Source of the DNA: Fibrisoma montanum
GTDB lineage: Bacteria; Bacteroidota; Bacteroidia; Cytophagales; Spirosomataceae
Length of the DNA stretch: 64,000 nt
Assembly (NCBI RefSeq): GCF_003583365.1
Contig: NZ_QXED01000004.1
Span: 248,001-312,000, forward strand
Direction: 5' to 3'
Shown piece after piece: positions 25,587-35,025 of this stretch. Position numbers and translations under genes: made by a program. The notes beneath the pieces are model-generated. The model saw only the letters and a program-made list of their open reading frames with translations. It made no database searches and was not told where the DNA came from. How positions within the stretch are numbered: the stretch's first letter is position 1; every line of letters begins with the position of its first letter.

Positions 25587-28500
25587 ATGGGGATCATGCG
25601 TTTTTTATTGTTTTTACCGATTGTTTACTGGTTGATTGGCTGTAACTCAGATCGATCAGCTTCGTCTGATCCGTTGTTTGAAAAATTACCGGCCGATAAG
25701 ACACACATTGACTTCGCCAATACCGTAACGGACGATAAAGATTTTAATGTATTCAACTACCGGAACTTCTATAACGGGGGGGGCGTGGCCATCGGCGACG
25801 TGAACAACGACGGTTTATCCGATGTGTTCATGATTGCCAATATGGGCGATAACAAACTGTATCTCAATAAAGGCGGCATGCAGTTTGAGGATATCACGGG
25901 CAAAGCTGGTGTTGCCGGAAAGCGAGCCTGGAGTACCGGAGCAACCTTCGCCGATGTCAACGGCGACGGTCGTCTGGACCTGTACGTTTGCAATGCCGGG
26001 ATTCGGGCGGGCGACGATCGGGGCAATGAGTTGTTTATCAACAACGGCCCTGACGCTAACGGCGTTGTTACGTTTACGGAGAAGGCCCGCGAATATGGTC
26101 TCGATGATCACGGCTTTTCGACCCACGCGGCTTTTTTCGACTACGACCGCGACGGCGACCTTGATATGTACCTGCTCAACAATAGTTTTACCCCCGTTGG
26201 GCGATTGCAATATGCCAACATCCGGACCGAGCGGGATTCGCTGGGAGGGCAGAAACTGTTTCGGAATGATGGCGTCCGATTCACCGATGTCAGCGAAAAA
26301 GCCGGAATCTACGGGAGTCTAATCGGTTTTGGCCTGGGTATCACCATCGGTGACGTTAACGACGATAACTGGCTGGATATTTACATTTCCAACGACTTCT
26401 ACGAGCGGGACTATCTGTATATAAACAATCACGACGGTACGTTTCAGGAATCGGTAAAAGACGCGATGCCGCACATCAGCCTGTCGTCGATGGGCGCCGA
26501 TATAGCCGATATTAACAATGACGGGCGGCTGGATATCTTCGTGACCGATATGCTGCCGGGTAATAATGTTCGTCTGAAACGGAACTCCACGTTTGAAAGC
26601 TATGATCTTCAGCAGATAAAGCTTGACCGCGATTTCCACTACCAGGTGATGCAGAATATGCTGCATTTGAACGCCGGTACCCTACCCGGACAGACCGTTC
26701 CCCGGTTTAATGAGATTGCCCGCTTTTCGGGGGTCGAGGCCACCGACTGGAGCTGGGGCGCTCTGATCTTCGACATGGACAATGACGGGCGTAAAGACAT
26801 TTTCGTGGCCAACGGCATCGCCAAAGATGTTACCGATCAGGACTTTGTTAACTTCCTGGCCGACCGCGAAACCATGGCTCAGGTAGCCCGGCAGGGTGTT
26901 TTCAACTTCAAGGAATTTCTGGATAAAACGCCGTCGGAAGCTATTCCAAACTACGCGTTTCGCAACGAAGGAAATCTGCGGTTTGTCAATAAGGCAGCTG
27001 AGTGGGGGCTGGGAGAACCGGACTTCTCGAACGGAGCCGCTTACGGCGATCTGGACAACGATGGCGATCTGGATTTGATCGTCAACAACGTCAATGCACC
27101 CGTGGCAGTCTACAAAAACCTGTCGCAGGAGAAACAGAAGACCAATTATCTGAGGGTAAAACTAGTCGGTAAGGATAAGAATCTGAATGCCATCGGCACC
27201 CGCGTTATTGTGTACCAGACGGCCGCCGACAGCACCGGTAAAGGGATTGTATCGAACATACAGGTATTGCAGCAGATGCCCAACCGTGGTTTCGAATCGT
27301 CCGTCGATCTTAATCTATTGTTTGGCCTGGGCACTAACAGCCGGATCGATTCGGTAGTCGTTATCTGGCCCGATGATCGAAAACAGACTATTCCTAATCC
27401 CAAAGCCAATCAATTGCTTACGCTGAAACAACAGGATGCTGCGGGCTACTGGAAGCCGGCCCGATTGCTGGCCGAGCAACCCTTTCAGGACATCACAGCG
27501 GCTACTGGGCTGACGTATCAGCATAAGGAAAGCAATTTTGTCGATTACAACCGGGACCCGCTGCTGAAACAGATGCTGTCGACGCAGGGACCGGCCCTGG
27601 CAACCGGCGACGTCAATGGCGACGGACTGGATGATGTGTTCTTCGGGGGAGCCAGCGGGCAGGGAGGACGGCTCTATCTACAACGCCCGGGCGGGCAGTT
27701 TGTCGAAAAAACACCGGCGGCCATCCGGCAGGACAGTACGTACGAAGCGGTCGACGCGGTGCTGTTCGACGCTGATGGCGACAAAGACCTTGACCTGTTT
27801 GTGGTTACAGGCAGCAATGAGTTCAGCGCAGATGCTGACGAACTCCTCGACCGGCTTTATCTAAACGACGGTACCGGCAACTTTACCAGTGATAATCGGC
27901 TGCCAAACCTGAAAAGCAGCGGTTCATGCGTAGCGGCTTCCGACTTTGACCGCGACGGCGATACGGACCTGTTTGTCGGGGCTCGACTGATTCCCGGTCA
28001 GTATGGCTATAATCCGGCCAGCTACCTGCTGATCAACGACGGTACCGGTAATTTTAAAAACTTTACGAAACGCTACCTGCCCGACGCCGAGCACCTGGGC
28101 ATGATTACCGCTGCCACCTGGGCGGATCTGAACGGTGATCAGTACCCTGAGTTAATTCTGGTCAATGACTGGGGGCCTGTTCAGCTATTCCAGAATAAGC
28201 GGGGCCGATTGTCGGCTGAACCGATGCTTAAGGTCACGGACGCCCAGGGTGAGGCCATGAAAACAGACGGCTGGTGGAACTGCGTAACAGCCGCAGACGT
28301 CGACGGCGACGGTGATACGGATCTCGTTGTCGGTAATCTGGGCCTAAACTCCCGGATCAGGGCTTCGGCCAGTACCCCGGCAGAGCTGTACGTCAATGAC
28401 TTCGACGGCAACGGTAATGTAGAGCAGATTATCAACTGCGCCGACGAAACCGGTGAGCTGTTTCCAATGGTACTGAAGCATGACCTGCAAAAGGAAATGC

Positions 28501-29015
28501 CCAGCATCAAGAAGAAGTACGTAAAGTTTACCGACTACGCCGGCAAGAAGATAGAAGAGATTATCGACGAAAATGCCCTGAGCAAGGCGGTCAAACGGCA
28601 GGTTTACGTAGCGGAATCAGCTATTCTGCTGAACAACGGCAAAGGCCAGTTCGTGTTCCAGCCCCTGCCGACCGAAGCCCAGTTCTCGCCGGTCTGTGGT
28701 GTATCCGTAACGGACTATGATGGAGATGGTCGGAAAGATCTGATCCTCGCCGGAAACTTCTTCGATGTGCTCCCCGAAATTGGTCGCTACGACGCCAGCT
28801 ATGGGTTGGTGCTGCGTAATGCCGGTCAAGCGACCGGTGGGCGTCTACAACTAACGCCCGTTAATCCGGCCGCATCGGGCTTCTTCGTGCCTGGTCAGGT
28901 GCGTCGTATCCGCCAGACCCGGCAGGGGCAGTTTATCCTGGCGAAGAATAACAGCCGGCCGCAGGTGTTTCAGGTGCGGCCGAAAGCCGCAACAACGCTT
29001 GTGCGTAACGACTAA
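25587..29015 (+). CDS. FG-GAP/VCBS repeat lipoprotein with ASPIC/UnbV domain (paralog 1)
   Basis: A protein of about 1142 residues, probably a surface lipoprotein: the signal peptide ends in WLIGC near residue 20. ATG at 25587 was chosen; ATG at 25596 and GTG at 25575 are alternatives in the same frame. I count thirteen calcium-binding FG-GAP motifs of the DVNNDGLSDVF and DYDRDGDLDMY type. Seven precede and six follow an ASPIC/UnbV domain (about residues 520-600, with GTRVIVYQ, MPNRGFESSVDLNLLFGLG and DSVVVIWPDDRKQ). The pattern fits two beta-propellers joined by the ASPIC unit. UnbV-type proteins have been tied to carbohydrate and surface roles, but no reaction is established. A close paralog follows. 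Confidence 0.88.
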   Translation: MGIMRFLLFLPIVYWLIGCNSDRSASSDPLFEKLPADKTHIDFANTVTDDKDFNVFNYRNFYNGGGVAIGDVNNDGLSDVFMIANMGDNKLYLNKGGMQFEDITGKAGVAGKRAWSTGATFADVNGDGRLDLYVCNAGIRAGDDRGNELFINNGPDANGVVTFTEKAREYGLDDHGFSTHAAFFDYDRDGDLDMYLLNNSFTPVGRLQYANIRTERDSLGGQKLFRNDGVRFTDVSEKAGIYGSLIGFGLGITIGDVNDDNWLDIYISNDFYERDYLYINNHDGTFQESVKDAMPHISLSSMGADIADINNDGRLDIFVTDMLPGNNVRLKRNSTFESYDLQQIKLDRDFHYQVMQNMLHLNAGTLPGQTVPRFNEIARFSGVEATDWSWGALIFDMDNDGRKDIFVANGIAKDVTDQDFVNFLADRETMAQVARQGVFNFKEFLDKTPSEAIPNYAFRNEGNLRFVNKAAEWGLGEPDFSNGAAYGDLDNDGDLDLIVNNVNAPVAVYKNLSQEKQKTNYLRVKLVGKDKNLNAIGTRVIVYQTAADSTGKGIVSNIQVLQQMPNRGFESSVDLNLLFGLGTNSRIDSVVVIWPDDRKQTIPNPKANQLLTLKQQDAAGYWKPARLLAEQPFQDITAATGLTYQHKESNFVDYNRDPLLKQMLSTQGPALATGDVNGDGLDDVFFGGASGQGGRLYLQRPGGQFVEKTPAAIRQDSTYEAVDAVLFDADGDKDLDLFVVTGSNEFSADADELLDRLYLNDGTGNFTSDNRLPNLKSSGSCVAASDFDRDGDTDLFVGARLIPGQYGYNPASYLLINDGTGNFKNFTKRYLPDAEHLGMITAATWADLNGDQYPELILVNDWGPVQLFQNKRGRLSAEPMLKVTDAQGEAMKTDGWWNCVTAADVDGDGDTDLVVGNLGLNSRIRASASTPAELYVNDFDGNGNVEQIINCADETGELFPMVLKHDLQKEMPSIKKKYVKFTDYAGKKIEEIIDENALSKAVKRQVYVAESAILLNNGKGQFVFQPLPTEAQFSPVCGVSVTDYDGDGRKDLILAGNFFDVLPEIGRYDASYGLVLRNAGQATGGRLQLTPVNPAASGFFVPGQVRRIRQTRQGQFILAKNNSRPQVFQVRPKAATTLVRND

Positions 29016-29082
29016 CCTCATGGATTCCTGTCTATGCCCGATACGGCGTAGTGAATCACGATCTTTGAATGAACTAACCGTA

Positions 29083-32000
29083 ATGAAACGTATCTGGATT
29101 TATAGTATTGGCTGCTTACTGGCACTGACCAGTTGCGACAAACTGAAGTCACTAAACGAAAAACCACTGTTCCAGACGCTTGACTCGACTCAGACCGGCG
29201 TTGGATTTGTGAATAAACTGACTAGTACTGAAAAGCTCAACATTCTCGATTATCTGTACTTCTACAATGGTGGGGGCGTAGCGGCCGGGGATATCAATAA
29301 CGATGGCCTGACGGATCTCTACTTCGTGTCCAACCAGGGTAAGAACAAGCTGTACCTGAACCGGTCAAAAGCTGGGGAAGGCCTGAAGTTTGACGATATA
29401 ACGGATAAAGCTGGGGTTGAAGGCTTCTCTGACTGGCAAACCGGCGTAACCATGGCGGATGTCAACGGCGATGGCTGGCTCGATATCTACGTCTGTGCGG
29501 TGGGTAATTTCAGGGGGCTGGAAGGTGCCAATGAGCTATACATCAATAACCAGGACGGTACGTTCACCGAAAAGTCGGCCGACTATGGGCTGGATTTTAC
29601 GGGCTTTTCGACCCAGGCGGCTTTCTTCGACTACGACCACGATGGCGACCTGGATGTATACCTGCTCAACCACGCCGTGCATACTTCCCGAAGCTACGAC
29701 CGGGTGTCGGCCCGGTATCTGCGCAACAACGAATCCGGCGATTATCTGTTCGAAAACCAGCTTATTGCAAACGGTGTAAAAGCAACTGGTGACCGACCCG
29801 TTAAATTCAAAAACGTCAGCGAAAAATCAGGAATCTTGGGGGCAGCCATGGGATACGGGCTGGGCATAGCCGTGGCTGATCTCAACAACGACGGCTGGGA
29901 GGATATCTATGTTTCCAACGACTTCCACGAAGACGATTACTACTACATCAATAACCAGAACGGTACGTTCACGGAGAGCGTCAAAACGGCCTTTCAGCAC
30001 GTAAGTCGTTTCTCAATGGGCAACGACGTCGCCGATGTTAATAACGACGGCTACCCGGACGTAGTGACGCTGGACATGTACCCGGAGGATGAGACCGTCG
30101 AAAAGTCGTCGCTGGGCGAAGATCCGCTGGACATCTACATGTTCAAGATGAGTTACGGCTACATGAATCAGTACAGCCGGAACTGCCTGCAACTGAACAT
30201 GGCGGGAAAGAAATTTATGGAGATTGGGGCGATGTCGGGCATGGCCGCAACTGACTGGAGCTGGTCGCCCTTATTGGCCGACTACGACAACGATGGGTAC
30301 AAGGACCTGTTTGTTGCCAACGGTATCGTTCACCGGCCCAACAACCTGGACTACGTCAAGTTTGCGTCGGATGATTCACTGCGCTACGCTATGGAAACGT
30401 CCAAATCGCTGGACAACAGAGCGATCAGTATGATGCCCCAAGGGAAAGTGCATAACTATCTCTATCGAGGTACACCCTCGTTGCGCTTTGAGGATAAGTC
30501 GGTGGCCTGGGGTTTCGATACGCCTACCTTTTCCAACGGGGCCGCTTATGCCGACCTCGACAACGACGGTGATCTGGATCTGGTAACGAACAATATTGAT
30601 GAGCCGGCTGGTATTTACCAGAACCAGGCCAGTGCGCTTTTCCCGGGCAACAAGTATGTTAAAATCAAGCTGAACGGTAATGCACCCAATACGTTCGGGG
30701 TAGGAGCCAGGGTTATTCTGAAATATGGCGACAGCCTGCAGGTGCAGCAGTTGATGCCTACGCGGGGCTTTGAATCGGCCGTAGAACCAGTCCTGACCTT
30801 CGGCATGGGACCCCGATCGGTGGTTGATTCCCTTATTGTTATCTGGCCTGATCAGCGTATGGAAGTCCGGACGAAAGTGAACACGAGTCAGACACTGACA
30901 CTTCGGCAGGCTGACGCCCGGCTGGATGGAACAGGTTACGTGATTAGACCGGACTCTGAAAAAACCCTGTTTACCGAGGTTGCCGATACTACGTTACTGC
31001 CGTTTACTCACCGCGAAAACAAGGAGTATTTTGACTTTGTCCGGGAGTCATTGATGCCGTTTAAGATTTCGATGGAAGGGCCAAAGCTGGCCGTGGGCGA
31101 TGTGAACGGCGATGGGCTGGAGGATGTCTATGCCTGCGGAGCCAAATGGCAGGCCGGAAGCTTGTTCTTGCAGCAGGCGGGCGGGCGGTTTACGCCGAGT
31201 AAGCAGTCGATATTTGTCGTTGATTCGACGTTTGAAGACGTTGATGCGCTGTTCTTCGATGCCGATGGTGACAAGGATCTGGACCTGTATGTTGTATCGG
31301 GCGGCAATGAATTTTACGACAAAATGCCCGAGCAGTTCGACCGGCTCTATATCAACGACGGTCGCGGCAACTTTACCCGGTCTGCCAATGCACTGCCGCC
31401 AATGTACGACAACAAAAGCTGCGTGAGGCCGTACGATATCGACCGCGACGGCGACCTAGATTTGTTTGTCGGGGGGCGGGTGGTTGGCTTCCAGTATGGC
31501 AAAACGCCTAATTCGTACCTGCTCATCAACAACGGGAAAGGTCAATTCTCCGACCAGACTGACAAGCTGGCTCCCGAGCTTCGTAAGGCTGGGCTGGTTA
31601 CGGATGCCGTCTGGTCTGATGTCGACAAGGACAATGATCTCGATCTGGTTGTTGCAGGCGAATGGATGCCGATTCAGGTGTTTACAAACCAGGCTGGTAA
31701 ACTTACCAGAGCCGAATCAATTGTAGAAAAAGAAGTTCCCCTGAATGGCTTCTGGCATAGTCTGGTAGCCGCCGATTTTGACCGCGACGGCGACGTTGAC
31801 CTGATGGCGGGGAATCTAGGTACTAACACAAAGTTCCGCAAAAATCCGGATTCAGAGCTTAAGATGTGGGTCAAGGACGTGGACGGAAATCAGCAGATCG
31901 AGCAAATCATTGCTACCCGCCGGAACGACGACTGGTATCCTATTGCCTTCAAGGACGAGTTGGGAAAACAGCTCCCCAGCATCATCAATAAGCGATTCAC

Positions 32001-32484
32001 CGACTACGTATCGATTGCGGGCAAAACCGTATCCGACATTTTTGAGGATGACCTTGACGGAGCCGACGAACTGTCCGTTAACCAGTTTGCGTCGGTTTAC
32101 CTCGAAAACGTAGGCGGGCGGTTTGTAGTGCATGAATTGCCCATGATGGCGCAGGTATCCAAGCTGTTTGCCCTGTATCCAATCGATATCGACGGCGATG
32201 GAGATCTGGACGTTTTGGGTGGAGGAAACTACTATGGTGTCAGTACGTATCAGGGGCGCTATGATGCCAGCTACGGGCTGGTGCTTCGAAACGACGGCAA
32301 AGGAAAGTTTACCACCCTGTCGCCGATCCGGACCGGCTTCCTGCTAAGCGGAGAAGTACGGGATATCCGCTCCATACAAACGGCTACCGGGCCGCTGATC
32401 ATGATTGCGCGTAATGGACAACTCCCACAATTGTTCAGCCCGAAAACCACCGTGAAGCCAGGACAGCTACTTAGTAAGAAATAA
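29083..32484 (+). CDS. FG-GAP/VCBS repeat lipoprotein with ASPIC/UnbV domain (paralog 2)
   Basis: A protein of about 1133 residues with the same layout as its upstream neighbour: lipobox ending ALTSC near residue 19, seven FG-GAP motifs (for example DINNDGLTDLYF, DYDHDGDLDVYL, DVNNDGYPDVVT), an ASPIC/UnbV domain with GARVILKYGDSLQVQ and MPTRGFESAVEPVLTFGMG, then six more motifs ending with DIDGDGDLDVLGGGN. ATG at 29083 (MKRIWIYSIGC) was chosen because the longer frame from 28999 adds a polar stretch ahead of the signal peptide. It starts 68 bases after paralog 1, so the two are likely co-transcribed tandem duplicates that have diverged. Confidence 0.88.
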   Translation: MKRIWIYSIGCLLALTSCDKLKSLNEKPLFQTLDSTQTGVGFVNKLTSTEKLNILDYLYFYNGGGVAAGDINNDGLTDLYFVSNQGKNKLYLNRSKAGEGLKFDDITDKAGVEGFSDWQTGVTMADVNGDGWLDIYVCAVGNFRGLEGANELYINNQDGTFTEKSADYGLDFTGFSTQAAFFDYDHDGDLDVYLLNHAVHTSRSYDRVSARYLRNNESGDYLFENQLIANGVKATGDRPVKFKNVSEKSGILGAAMGYGLGIAVADLNNDGWEDIYVSNDFHEDDYYYINNQNGTFTESVKTAFQHVSRFSMGNDVADVNNDGYPDVVTLDMYPEDETVEKSSLGEDPLDIYMFKMSYGYMNQYSRNCLQLNMAGKKFMEIGAMSGMAATDWSWSPLLADYDNDGYKDLFVANGIVHRPNNLDYVKFASDDSLRYAMETSKSLDNRAISMMPQGKVHNYLYRGTPSLRFEDKSVAWGFDTPTFSNGAAYADLDNDGDLDLVTNNIDEPAGIYQNQASALFPGNKYVKIKLNGNAPNTFGVGARVILKYGDSLQVQQLMPTRGFESAVEPVLTFGMGPRSVVDSLIVIWPDQRMEVRTKVNTSQTLTLRQADARLDGTGYVIRPDSEKTLFTEVADTTLLPFTHRENKEYFDFVRESLMPFKISMEGPKLAVGDVNGDGLEDVYACGAKWQAGSLFLQQAGGRFTPSKQSIFVVDSTFEDVDALFFDADGDKDLDLYVVSGGNEFYDKMPEQFDRLYINDGRGNFTRSANALPPMYDNKSCVRPYDIDRDGDLDLFVGGRVVGFQYGKTPNSYLLINNGKGQFSDQTDKLAPELRKAGLVTDAVWSDVDKDNDLDLVVAGEWMPIQVFTNQAGKLTRAESIVEKEVPLNGFWHSLVAADFDRDGDVDLMAGNLGTNTKFRKNPDSELKMWVKDVDGNQQIEQIIATRRNDDWYPIAFKDELGKQLPSIINKRFTDYVSIAGKTVSDIFEDDLDGADELSVNQFASVYLENVGGRFVVHELPMMAQVSKLFALYPIDIDGDGDLDVLGGGNYYGVSTYQGRYDASYGLVLRNDGKGKFTTLSPIRTGFLLSGEVRDIRSIQTATGPLIMIARNGQLPQLFSPKTTVKPGQLLSKK

Positions 32485-32581
32485 CGTAAATTCTGGAATT
32501 TTCCATCTTATAGTCTTGTTAATTAGTAGAGTGGTAAGAACACCCTCAGTTTGTTTGGAAAACCTACCAATTAACAGATAG

Positions 32582-33175
32582 ATGAAACGAATGCTTGCTC
32601 TGGCCACTGCCTTGGTGCTAGGCTTGTTCGGCCACATAGCGAATGCTCAAATCAGCACTGATTACGACCAATCGGTCGACTTCTCGAAATACCGGACGTA
32701 CACCTTTGCTAAACCGGAGGTGAATGTTGGCAACAATCCGGTGTATAAGAACCCGTTGTTGATGCAGCGTATTGAAGGTAATTTGGTTCGCGAGTTTAAT
32801 GAGCGGGGATTGACGCAACAGAAAACTAACCCTGACCTGCTGGTTAAAATCCATACATATACCGAGAATAAGACCCGTAACGTATACAACGGATCGGCCT
32901 ATGGACCGCTTTTCCGGTACGGCTGGGGATTCGCTCCCTACCGGTTCTATTGGCCTTTCTTTGGTGGGTACTACGGCGGCTGGAATCAGCCAGCGTATCG
33001 CCAGGAAAATTTCACGCAGGGTACACTGCTGGTCGATATGGTCGATGCACGCACGAACCAGCTTCTGTGGCGGGGAACGGCCCAGGGCGTAGTTGATAAT
33101 CCAAAGCGCCTTGAGCGGCAGATTGCCCGGGGTGTGCGTAAGATCATGAAGGATTATCCAGTAAAAGAGTCTTAA
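32582..33175 (+). CDS. DUF4136 domain protein
   Basis: A 197-residue exported protein with a signal peptide ending HIANAQ near residue 22. The mature part matches the DUF4136 pattern: the opening STDYDQSVDFSKYRTYTF, the variable-length middle, then GTLLVDMVDARTNQLLWRGTA and a terminal helix with KRLERQIARGVRKIMKDYP. The middle is unusually rich in Tyr, Phe, Trp and Gly (residues about 103-140). These proteins are envelope lipoproteins or periplasmic proteins of unknown function. It follows the second ASPIC protein by 97 bases on the same strand and ends in a terminator. Confidence 0.85.
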   Translation: MKRMLALATALVLGLFGHIANAQISTDYDQSVDFSKYRTYTFAKPEVNVGNNPVYKNPLLMQRIEGNLVREFNERGLTQQKTNPDLLVKIHTYTENKTRNVYNGSAYGPLFRYGWGFAPYRFYWPFFGGYYGGWNQPAYRQENFTQGTLLVDMVDARTNQLLWRGTAQGVVDNPKRLERQIARGVRKIMKDYPVKES

Positions 33176-33193
33176 TGAACAGTGATTGCTTAC

Positions 33194-33227
33194 AACCCCG
33201 GCCAGTACATAGTGGCCGGGGTTTTTT
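33194..33227 (+). terminator. Intrinsic terminator after the DUF4136 gene
   Basis: AACCCCGGCCA (33194-33204) pairs with TGGCCGGGGTT (33213-33223) and is followed by six T (33222-33227). It lies 18 bases after the stop codon, closing the unit that starts upstream. Confidence 0.9.
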
Positions 33228-33297
33228 ATGCTGTCATTGTGCGTGTTATAATGCTGTTAAAGCCGTCGGTCAGGCTTCTAAGTACGACAAAAACAGT

Positions 33298-33305
33298 TAT
33301 TTTTG
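33298..33305 (+). promoter_or_regulatory. -7 box for the PAP2/haloperoxidase-type gene
   Basis: TATTTTTG matches TAnnTTTG 53 bases upstream of the ATG at 33359 and follows the preceding terminator. A clear -33 element is not visible. The position supports the chosen start codon. Confidence 0.42.
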
Positions 33306-33358
33306 TTGTTGCGCTACGTTTTAGTGCCTGGTTAGTTTCCACTGATTGCCAATCATTT

Positions 33359-34732
33359 ATGAATCCCGTGAAGCATTTGCGTAAACAACTTCTTTTTGGC
33401 TGTCTCACCGCTTTGGTTATGCTGGGTTTGGCCGGTTGCCAGAAGAAGGCGACGCCTGCGGAATACAATGCTAAAGCCGCCGATCCGGAGCGGTATAATA
33501 TGGCCCTGGACAAGCTGACTCAGGTAGTTATTCACGACATTTTTTCGCCCCCGGTAGCCAGCCGGATCTACGGCTACGCCAACCTGGCCGGTTATGAAGC
33601 GCTGGTTCCGTTTGACCCAAACTATACCTCGCTGGGCGGAAAAATGAAGCGCTTTCAAACGGGCCCTCAGCCTGAAGCTGGTAAGGACTATTGTTATCCG
33701 CTCGCCAGTGCCCGCGCTTTTTTGACCGTAGCCCGCGCTCTTACGTTTGAAACCGAGTTCTACGACGAATTTGAGAAGACATTTTACGAGAAGTATAAAG
33801 AAGACGGTGTCCCCGACGATGTCTACGAGCGGTCAATGGCCTATGGTGAGGCCGTTGCCAAACACGTACTTGATTTTGCGGCCAAGGATTCTTACAAACA
33901 AACCCGGGGGTTCAAATTCACCGTAACGAATGAAGAGGGTACCTGGGTGCCGACGCCCCCTGCTTATATGGATGCTGCTGAGCCGCAGTGGAACAAACTC
34001 CGTTGCTGGGTAATGGATACGTGCAGTCAGTTTATGCCGCCCCGTCCGTTCGCTTACTCGCTGGCCAAGGGCACCCCGTACGAGAAAGAGGTGATGGAAG
34101 TCTACCAGATCGGTAAAAACCTGACCGAAGAGCAGAAGAAAATTGCGTATTTCTGGGATGATAACGCCTTCGTTATCAACGTAGCGGGGCACGTGACCTA
34201 CGCATCGAAAAAAATGACGCCCGGCGGCCACTGGCTGGCTATTGCCGAAACGGTTGCCCGGCAGAAGAAATTAAACCTGATGCAAACCGTCGAAGCGTAT
34301 ACCCTTACGTCGTTTGCCATGGCCGATGGGTTCATTGCGTGCTGGGATGAGAAATACCGTACCCGTACCGTTCGGCCGGAAACGGTGATCAACAAAAGCC
34401 TCGATCCAAAATGGACGCCTTATTTGCAAACCCCGCCTTTCCCCGAGTATCCAAGCGGGCACAGTACCATTTCGGCGGCTGCAGCGACGGTGCTTACGGA
34501 ACTGATAGGCGATAACATTGCCTTCACAGACTCGACGGAATACAAATACGGGCACGGCATCAGGTCGTTTAAATCGTTCAGAGACGCTGCCCTGGAAGCA
34601 TCGGTTAGCCGGCTCTACGGGGGTATACATTACCGATCGGCGCTTGACAACGGAGCCGCTATGGGCGAAAAGGTAGGGCAATGGATTCTGCAAAAGGCAC
34701 GTACCCGCAAGTCGACTATTGCGAGCCGATAG
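33359..34732 (+). CDS. PAP2-superfamily lipoprotein, vanadium-dependent haloperoxidase type
   Basis: A 457-residue lipoprotein whose signal peptide ends in LGLAGC near residue 29; the upstream in-frame region from 33182 contains a terminator and was excluded. The acid phosphatase/vanadium haloperoxidase signature is complete: KYRTRTVRP (K-x6-R-P), EYPSGHST (PSGH with the catalytic histidine) and SRLYGGIHYRSALD (S-R-x5-H-x3-D). Proteins of this size and signature in Bacteroidota are annotated as vanadium-dependent haloperoxidases; halogenation or simple phosphatase activity cannot be told apart here. It follows the ASPIC pair and DUF4136 gene but has its own promoter, so it may form a separate transcript of one functional region. 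Confidence 0.85.
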   Translation: MNPVKHLRKQLLFGCLTALVMLGLAGCQKKATPAEYNAKAADPERYNMALDKLTQVVIHDIFSPPVASRIYGYANLAGYEALVPFDPNYTSLGGKMKRFQTGPQPEAGKDYCYPLASARAFLTVARALTFETEFYDEFEKTFYEKYKEDGVPDDVYERSMAYGEAVAKHVLDFAAKDSYKQTRGFKFTVTNEEGTWVPTPPAYMDAAEPQWNKLRCWVMDTCSQFMPPRPFAYSLAKGTPYEKEVMEVYQIGKNLTEEQKKIAYFWDDNAFVINVAGHVTYASKKMTPGGHWLAIAETVARQKKLNLMQTVEAYTLTSFAMADGFIACWDEKYRTRTVRPETVINKSLDPKWTPYLQTPPFPEYPSGHSTISAAAATVLTELIGDNIAFTDSTEYKYGHGIRSFKSFRDAALEASVSRLYGGIHYRSALDNGAAMGEKVGQWILQKARTRKSTIASR

Positions 34733-34752
34733 GTTCATGCGTTAAGGTTTTG

Positions 34753-34950
34753 CTACCGAATCTCGCGCTTGAGGATAATTAAGACCCCGCGGGAAGCTCC
34801 ATCAAACGTATTTGTGTCGGTGGTGGTTGTCACTTCCCAACCCAGGTTGCCTAATTCGTTCAATTTGTGAGTTAGTTCGTCAAAGTTCACCTTACCACCC
34901 CAGAAACCTCCTGCTGGTACGTCCAACACCATATACTCAAACTTACGCAT
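34753..34950 (-). CDS. DUF4177 domain small protein
   Basis: A 65-residue cytoplasmic protein read from ATG at 34950 (MRKFEYMVLDV). It shows the DUF4177 pattern: an opening strand with EYMVLDV, a long helix (FDELTHKLNELGNLGWEVTT, split at GN), and a final strand with VLIILKREIR. The family is a small alpha-beta fold of unknown function, often found in phage-like and stress contexts. An ATG at 34992 would add 14 residues that lack conservation. Convergent with the haloperoxidase-type gene, 20 bases apart, and divergent from the GH65 gene. Confidence 0.8.
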   Translation of the reverse strand: MRKFEYMVLDVPAGGFWGGKVNFDELTHKLNELGNLGWEVTTTTDTNTFDGASRGVLIILKREIR

Positions 34951-34991
34951 AGCTTTATTCTTTGTAATTATTGGTTTGTAGTTGCTAATCA

Positions 34992-35003
34992 CTCAAATTT
35001 GAG
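34992..35003. promoter_or_regulatory. 12-base perfect palindrome in a divergent promoter region
   Basis: CTCAAATTTGAG is a perfect palindrome lying between the divergent DUF4177 and GH65 starts, 23 bases before the ATG at 35026. It could be a dimeric regulator site, but one copy in a short region is weak evidence. Confidence 0.35.
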
Positions 35004-35025
35004 GACTTATCGTATCAATAATTAC

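Noticed and set aside
33182-33358. Upstream extension of the PAP2-type gene in the same frame
   Set aside because: It contains the terminator of the preceding gene and lacks signal-peptide character; the ATG at 33359 with its lipobox is the better start.
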